Assembly: GCA_021792115.1 (NCBI GenBank) | Contig: JAJYVI010000030.1 | Span: forward strand, 1 to 9,866 | From: Microcaldota archaeon | GTDB lineage: Archaea > Micrarchaeota > Micrarchaeia > Micrarchaeales > Micrarchaeaceae | Reading direction: 5' to 3' | DNA length: 9,866 nucleotides | Part shown: positions 6,776-9,866 of the stretch, in pieces | How the letters are laid out: the number at the start of each line of letters is the position of its first letter | Numbering within the stretch: the first letter of the stretch is position 1 | The notes under the pieces: model-generated | Told to the model about the DNA's origin: nothing | The model's input: the letters and a program-made list of their open reading frames with translations, nothing else | Database searches by the model: none | Program-made: the position numbers and the translations under genes

Positions 6776-7107
6776 TTAGAAGCAGGATGTGTATCCGACA
6801 ACCCTGTATTTTTTCTCTTCCTCTTCATTGTAATATGCTCCTTGCATTTGAATTTCTTCATCTATGCTCAAGCCTTGGTCGTGGCCTAATTGTGATTTAT
6901 CAAAATTAAAAAAAGATCATGAAACGACTTAAAAATAGAAAGCTTTACCACCTCAACTTTGATTGTTTCAGTATTATTGGGCAATTTGTGAAATAATATA
7001 ATATCGCCAACCTTCACCTTTTGCCTTTTTTCATCATATATGCGTATCTCTATCGTCTTCTTTCCTGCCTTAATTTTCTTGAACGGCTCAGGCGCGCCTA
7101 ATCTCAC
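6776..7107 (-). CDS. ASCH-domain protein interrupted by a -1 frameshift at a T-run
   Basis: ASCH proteins are small RNA-binding or RNA-processing proteins with a PUA-like beta barrel; the bacterial member YqfB is an N4-acetylcytidine amidohydrolase. From GTG 7107 the first frame gives MRLGAPEPFKKIKAGKKTIE then IRIYDEKRQKVKVGDIILF, the hallmark GxKTIExR-to-VGDxIxF core (residues 15-39), and stops at TAG 6886-6888 (73 aa). The missing C-terminal half continues in the -1 frame: NFDKSQLGHDQGL, then an acidic YYNEEEEKKYRVVGY segment, ending at TAA 6776-6778. One re-read base at 6907-6913 (minus-strand T_TTT_TTA) yields 110 aa, normal for the family. The shift could be a homopolymer sequencing error, a real mutation or programmed slippage. 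The gene abuts repeat copy 1 and is convergent with the cytochrome b gene. The exact N-terminus is uncertain: a few in-frame residues upstream (as far as 7128) are also open. Confidence 0.75.
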
Positions 7108-7252
7108 AAAACTTGCAATAAATATTCAGCACTGCAATCTCTAAATAACTTCTTCCTTTGTTTAGATGCTCTTCATTTAAAACTTCATTCAAACGATGTA
7201 AAGAAACGCTGTAGGTTAAGAGAAGCCAACAGTACTCATTATCTGCCTGACG
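7088..7252 (-). pseudogene. Possible decayed coding fragment upstream of the ASCH gene
   Basis: One minus-strand frame is open from at least 7252 to a TGA at 7088-7090, with protein-like amphipathic composition: SLHRLNEVLNEEHLNKG, then RSYLEIAVLNIYCKF. It has no ATG and overlaps the ASCH start in another frame. I recognise no family. It may be the C-terminal scrap of a lost gene once upstream of ASCH, or a chance open frame. Confidence 0.25.
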
Positions 7253-7275
7253 GGAATGCGGAATATTGGAGCGAG

Positions 7276-7293
7276 CGCAAGATCAATCTTGCG
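7276..7293. repeat. Short perfect hairpin in the ASCH-ATPase spacer
   Basis: Cgcaagat-ca-atcttgcg is a perfect 8-bp inverted repeat and is GC-richer than its surroundings. It lies between the divergent ASCH and ATPase genes. Possible roles are a small RNA or terminator stem, or an element end; nothing decides between them. Confidence 0.4.
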
Positions 7294-7313
7294 AGATCTT
7301 AATGTTTTAATTC

Positions 7314-7367
7314 ATTACAAATTAATTCAAATTTGTAATATAATACAAATCTTTTTAAATTTGTATT
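7314..7367. promoter_or_regulatory. Tandem palindromic operator array over the ATPase promoter
   Basis: Four copies of an ATTACAAAT/AATACAAAT-type half-site alternate in orientation: 7314-7322 (+), 7331-7339 (-), 7342-7350 (+), 7359-7367 (-). They form two palindromes (10-bp arms with 6-nt spacer, 9-bp arms with 8-nt spacer) whose centres are 28 bp apart. The TATA box lies inside the second. Binding of a dimeric regulator to both would block the promoter, so repression is the simplest reading. The regulator is unknown; self-repression by the ATPase is not supported by any DNA-binding domain I can name. Confidence 0.6.
7352..7360 (+). promoter_or_regulatory. TATA box of the AAA/DUF4143 ATPase gene
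   Basis: The sequence tttttaaat is centred about 25 nt before ATG 7381, which predicts a leaderless mRNA starting at that codon. This decides the start in favour of ATG 7381 over the TTG at 7366. Confidence 0.6.
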
Positions 7368-7380
7368 GCATAGTAATATT

Positions 7381-8664
7381 ATGGAAAAAGATGAAATACT
7401 TAGCATCTTGAATGCATGGAACTTCTGGAAGCAAAACGTAAATATAGGAATTGAAAGAAATTATTACCAGCAAAAGATAACTTCATTAATAAACGAATCT
7501 GCCATAGATGTGGTGATAGAGACAGGCATAAGAAGGGCAGGAAAGTCATTTATTGCAAAACAAACAGCAAAAAAGCTTATCAAAAAAGGTGTTCCAAAGA
7601 ATAGCGTGCTTGTAATTAATTTAGAGGATGAACGTTTAATTAATAGAAATTATCTTACCTTGCTTGAGATTTACAAAGTATATAAAGAAAACATAAATCC
7701 GAAAGGCAAAAGTTACATAGTCATAGACGAAGCCCAGGAAGTAGATGGTTGGGAAAAGTTTGTTAGGGGGCTGGTAGAGAAAGGGGAAGCAAAGTTTATG
7801 ATTACCGGTTCATCTTCAAAATTACTAGATTCTGAGTATGCCACACTTCTTTCTGGGAGACATGTCGTAGTATATGTGCATCCCCTTAACTTTATGGAAT
7901 ACTTAGATTTCACAAAAGGAAAAGGAGACATAGAAGAATATGTTGAAATGGGAGGCTTCCCAGCAATAGTTCTTTCAAAGAGTAAGATGGAATTGGTCAA
8001 AAGTTATTTTGATACCATAGTGCTGAAAGATGTCATAAGCAGGTTTAAGATACAGAATCAGGACGAATTGGTACGGCTAGCAAAATTTTACATAACAAGC
8101 ATAGGCTCAAAAATAACTTTCAACAGCATATCGAAATTTCTGAAACTCCCAGTAAAGACAGTTTACAATTTTTCCATTTATCTAGAAAAAGCATACCTCA
8201 TATTCTTTGTGAGAAGATTTTCTTTCTCGATAAAAGCACAAGATAACAGTCCTAAGAAAGTTTACACTATAGACAATTCTTTCTCTTCCGTGTTGGGCGT
8301 AAATCCTATTAAAGCTCGCGGGAGACTGCTCGAGAATGCAGTAGCATCTACTCTGTATCTTATTTCAAGGCATGCAAGCGAATTCAACTTTTATTATTGG
8401 TATGAAAACAACAAGGAAGTCGATTTTGTAATAAAGGACCATAAAAAGTACAGGCTCATCCAAGTAGCATATGAGATAAAGAATGAGAGTACTAGAGAAA
8501 GAGAATTATCTGCGCTTCTGGAATGTGCGAATAGGCTAAATGTAGATATCCTAGAGGTGGTGACTGCAAATTATGAAAATGAAGAATTGATAGGTGGGTA
8601 TACAATAAAATACGTAAAGGCTGAGGACTGGATTAGCAACATCTTGAAAGAATATGGTTTTTGA
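7381..8664 (+). CDS. AAA_14/DUF4143 ATP-binding protein
   Basis: A 427-residue archaeal ATPase of the AAA_14 plus DUF4143 architecture, common in many copies in archaeal genomes but without an established cellular function. Seen: Walker A GIRRAGKS (49-56, K55); Walker B YIVIDEAQE with D116/E117; a sensor-like MITGSSSKLL (about 140-149); the family segment LSGRHVVVYVHPLNFMEYL; GGFPAIVLSKS; and a winged-helix-like middle part. In the C-terminal DUF4143 region, KEVDFVI (E346, D348) and LIQVAYE sit where a PD-(D/E)xK-like fold keeps its acidic and EVK residues. Here the lysine position reads A, so nuclease activity is doubtful. Length is typical and the frame intact although the surrounding genes are broken, suggesting selection. 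It stands alone on the + strand, divergent from ASCH, between two direct repeats. Such ATPases often accompany mobile or defence regions; that role here is inference. Confidence 0.9.
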   Translation: MEKDEILSILNAWNFWKQNVNIGIERNYYQQKITSLINESAIDVVIETGIRRAGKSFIAKQTAKKLIKKGVPKNSVLVINLEDERLINRNYLTLLEIYKVYKENINPKGKSYIVIDEAQEVDGWEKFVRGLVEKGEAKFMITGSSSKLLDSEYATLLSGRHVVVYVHPLNFMEYLDFTKGKGDIEEYVEMGGFPAIVLSKSKMELVKSYFDTIVLKDVISRFKIQNQDELVRLAKFYITSIGSKITFNSISKFLKLPVKTVYNFSIYLEKAYLIFFVRRFSFSIKAQDNSPKKVYTIDNSFSSVLGVNPIKARGRLLENAVASTLYLISRHASEFNFYYWYENNKEVDFVIKDHKKYRLIQVAYEIKNESTRERELSALLECANRLNVDILEVVTANYENEELIGGYTIKYVKAEDWISNILKEYGF

Positions 8665-8719
8665 CTTTAAGGTGCTGAGAGGCTTCATGGTGCTCATTAT
8701 GCTGCCCTTCACCATTTAA
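8654..8719 (+). pseudogene. Possible truncated start of a membrane protein gene
   Basis: An ATG overlapping the ATPase stop in the +1 frame gives MVFDFKVLRGFMVLIMLPFT plus Ile, then a stop (21 aa). The LRGFMVLIM pattern resembles the first helix of acyltransferase-3/DUF1624-type proteins (DxLRGxxxLxM), so it may be the head of a lost gene. It is very short and may be chance. A small stem (cccttcaccatttaaggg) covers its end. Confidence 0.2.
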
Positions 8720-8807
8720 GGGACATGTAATATATTATATAAGTCCTGAGAGAGAACGCCTGTAACTTAATCGCCTCACCAACGCTATACAACGCAATAC
8801 TTATGAC

Positions 8808-8826
8808 ATAAGGGCTTCGCCCTTAT
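8808..8826. repeat. Hairpin near the IS200/IS605 right end (1)
   Basis: Ataagggc-ttc-gcccttat is a perfect 8-bp stem with a 3-nt loop, downstream of the tnpA remnant (which runs on minus). IS200/IS605 transposases recognise subterminal hairpins, so this may belong to the right end of the element; a transcription-related stem is the alternative. Confidence 0.55.
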
Positions 8827-8849
8827 AAACCTTTTCGTTCATGTCCTCT

Positions 8850-8868
8850 CCGCCGACAAGGTCGGCGG
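8850..8868. repeat. Hairpin near the IS200/IS605 right end (2)
   Basis: Ccgccgac-aag-gtcggcgg is a perfect GC-rich 8-bp stem with a 3-nt loop. It is flanked by cgttc (about 8835) and gaacg (about 8876), which could add an outer stem. Two such strong stems within 60 nt of AT-rich DNA are unlikely by chance and fit an IS605-type right end or the 3' scaffold of a TnpB guide RNA. Confidence 0.55.
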
Positions 8869-8882
8869 TATCCCCGAACGTC

Positions 8883-9194
8883 TTAATTGAATAAACAGTG
8901 TTGATTGTCAACGTTCGAAACGTCCTGCCTCCTGATGTAATCTTTGATCGTCGACTCATCTGTTGGGCAGACGCTGTGGTTACTGCATTGACCACTCCAG
9001 AAACTGCCTCTCAGATACAGTTTCACGAAGTTTGGGATTTTCTGGAATATCGCAGAAGCGGAATGTGATTTCAATATGTGTATTACTTGTGACATTGAAA
9101 GCATATTTGACACATTGATTTCAATATGTATATGTGCGTAGTCGTCGCAAACTCGATGGCGTTTGGCCATTGGAAGGCTCATTTCCCTTTGCAA
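8883..9194 (-). pseudogene. tnpA: N-terminally decayed IS200/IS605 Y1 transposase (TnpA)
   Basis: TnpA of IS200/IS605 elements cuts and joins single-stranded DNA at hairpin ends using one tyrosine and an HUH metal site. Seen: HIHIEI with the H-x-H pair at 9126-9134; the following MSQVIHILKSHSA segment; an FVKLYLRGSFWS block like the family's RYWGGHLWSxGY; and KDYIRRQ with the candidate catalytic Tyr at 8937-8939. About 100 residues are open, against 130-150 in intact family members. The usual start region with NHSVY...YH is missing: upstream the frame meets a TGA and other frames are also closed. ATG 9182 and TTG 9194 are only ORF starts, not convincing gene starts. It is best read as a dead or fragmentary element. 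Bases 9195-9315 hold no intact gene. Confidence 0.75.
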
Positions 9195-9315
9195 ACCGAT
9201 AAGATTTACTGACCTTCAAAAGTCATTGTTGTAGTGTTATAGATATACGAATCGTTGTAGCAAAGATTTGAGACTGGTGATATTGTTTCTCCGACTATGC
9301 CAGGCTTTTCACCAG

Positions 9316-9596
9316 ATTATGTATTTTCATTCATGTATTTGCGCAGTTCATTGTTGAGCTGTTTGACCTTTAATGCAATGCCAGTTCCTCTACTGTTTTT
9401 TGCAGTTTTTCTATTATTCTGTCTTTTTTCTCTTTTTTTTTAAAAACTCATTCTCTTTCAACAAATCTGCATAAGATTTGTCCATCTGTGTCGCCAATAT
9501 TTATTTATAGATAAAGAAAGAAAGAGTTATAGGAAAAAATAAGTAGTGGAATTCTCATTAAAAATCAAAATAATCGTAAGATTATTAAACTCTTAC
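9316..9596. repeat. Direct-repeat element, copy 2
   Basis: This 281-bp stretch matches 6474-6771 in the same orientation, 2842 bp further along. Relative to copy 1 it has a 24-nt (in-frame) deletion in the coil-coding region and a 5-bp tandem duplication (aatgc twice, 9372-9381). The right end contains two mutually exclusive hairpins, aataatc-gtaa-gattatt (9569-9586) and cgtaaga-N9-tcttacg (9575-9597), both essentially kept in copy 1. Confidence 0.85.
9370..9497 (-). pseudogene. Coiled-coil N-terminus of a transposase-like protein, decayed (copy 2)
   Basis: From TTG 9497 the minus strand encodes MATQMDKSYADLLKENEFLK and on to TAA 9414-9416 (27 aa). As in copy 1, a -1 slip at A_AAA_AAG (9423-9429) enters the frame DRIIEKLQKTVEELA, but here it stops at TAA 9370-9372. 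That stop results from the duplicated GCATT: removing one unit restores LALKVKQLNNELRKYMNENT, after which a stop is again found. This copy is therefore more damaged than copy 1. Confidence 0.5.
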
Positions 9597-9629
9597 GAAA
9601 ATTTAAATAATTATGCAACAATTCCACTA
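9544..9629. repeat. 10-bp inverted repeat around the right end of repeat copy 2
   Basis: Tagtggaatt (9544-9553) and aattccacta (9620-9629) are perfect inverted copies, 66 nt apart, bracketing the conserved hairpin region. Copy 1 keeps only an imperfect left arm (taatggaatt), so the right arm lies outside the shared repeat and may mark the ancestral element boundary. Confidence 0.4.
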
Positions 9630-9728
9630 ATTCTCAATACAAAAAATTTTTGGTTTTTTCTTTTTATATAATAAATAGGGCGACTGCGACCGTCTTAAAT
9701 AATAAGATATCCTTATGCTTAGCGGAGC

Positions 9729-9748
9729 TGCCGCCCATATAGGCGGCA
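9729..9748 (+). promoter_or_regulatory. GC-rich hairpin in the probable 5' leader of the exported-protein gene
   Basis: Tgccgcc-catata-ggcggca forms a 7-bp GC-rich stem ending 22 nt before ATG 9771. A TATA-like tttttatataata near 9660-9672 would start the transcript around 9695-9700, putting the hairpin in a leader of about 70-75 nt, long for an organism whose other genes here look leaderless. It may regulate translation, or be the terminator of something upstream. Confidence 0.35.
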
Positions 9749-9770
9749 CCACAGCGCCAAAATAGATAAT

Positions 9771-9866
9771 ATGAGAATAATATCAAAAATAAAAAATATA
9801 ATACCTTTGGTTTTAGCAACATCATGCATTGTTGCTCAGGAAAACGGCCATAGATATAAAAAGGCA
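9771..9866 (+). CDS. Partial gene: N-terminus of a putative exported protein
   Basis: The last 32 codons of the window are open and begin MRIISKIKNIIPLVLATSCI then VAQENGHRYKKA. A basic n-region (R2, K6, K8) is followed by a hydrophobic stretch (about 10-22) and a plausible signal-peptidase site near VA/QE, so the product is probably secreted or membrane-anchored. The C in ATSC fits a lipobox poorly. The gene runs off the window, so its family cannot be named. Confidence 0.5.
   Translation, partial: MRIISKIKNIIPLVLATSCIVAQENGHRYKKA

Larger units (their letters stand above)
8801..8908 (-). pseudogene. Possible C-terminal remnant of a TnpB-like gene
   Basis: In a frame different from the TnpA remnant the minus strand reads INTVYSIKTFGDTADLVGG then EDMNEKVYKGEALMS and a TAA at 8801-8803. 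A GD motif followed by an acidic tail with EA-S near the end resembles tails of archaeal IS605 TnpB proteins, and tnpB normally follows tnpA. The bulk of tnpB would be deleted. The similarity is weak and judged by eye only. Confidence 0.25.

Noticed and set aside
7713..8000. 95-aa minus-strand open frame within the ATPase
   Set aside because: It is a shadow of a strongly supported ATPase gene, with no motif of its own.
9068..9133. Short direct repeat tgatttcaatatgt inside the transposase remnant
   Set aside because: Both copies lie within coding sequence for similar I-H-I residues; two short copies do not support a functional repeat.
9275..9316. ctggtga ... tcaccag inverted repeat as the left end of the IS200/IS605 element
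   Set aside because: The arms are 7 bp with a loop of about 28 nt, much weaker than the right-side hairpins; not enough to call an end.

Overview
The window looks archaeal. It has an AglB/STT3-type oligosaccharyltransferase with the WWDYG motif, TATA boxes placed about 26 nt before leaderless starts, T-rich transcript ends, and a tRNA gene with no encoded CCA. The sequence is AT-rich, uses ATA isoleucine codons heavily, and carries a tRNA-Ile with anticodon UAU. Together these suggest a small-genome lineage, possibly DPANN-like (Micrarchaeota/Parvarchaeota). This is inference: no rRNA or other phylogenetic marker is present.

Left part (1-6365, all on +), conserved housekeeping and membrane genes. 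A very large oligosaccharyltransferase (169-3507) carries an extra N-terminal block of three membrane segments plus a predicted cytoplasmic coiled coil. It is followed by tRNA-Ile(UAU) (3679-3753), an NADPH-dependent FMN reductase-like flavoprotein (4022-4582) and a cytochrome b/b6-like diheme protein (4830-6365) with a large outside-facing insertion. All six clear N-x-S/T sequons of that insertion lie in the predicted external loop, and the oligosaccharyltransferase ectodomain carries about eleven. This fits N-glycosylation of surface-exposed respiratory and glycosylation machinery.

Right part (6366-9770), an accessory and decaying mobile region. Two direct copies of a ~280-300 bp element (6474-6771 and 9316-9596) flank about 2.5 kb. 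That interval holds an ASCH-domain gene whose frame breaks at a T-run, an AAA_14/DUF4143 ATPase with a tandem palindromic operator array over its promoter, a decayed IS200/IS605 Y1 transposase with strong hairpins at its 3' side, and short coding scraps. Each repeat copy encodes, on the minus strand, the coiled-coil start of a transposase-like protein. In both copies the coil continues only if the ribosome slips -1 at a conserved A_AAA_AAG heptamer. The ASCH gene likewise needs -1 at a T_TTT_TTA heptamer. Programmed frameshifting, real mutational decay and homopolymer sequencing error all remain possible.

The last 96 bases (9771-9866, +) are the start of a gene with an N-terminal export signal, preceded by a GC-rich hairpin in its probable 5' leader. 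The gene runs off the window.
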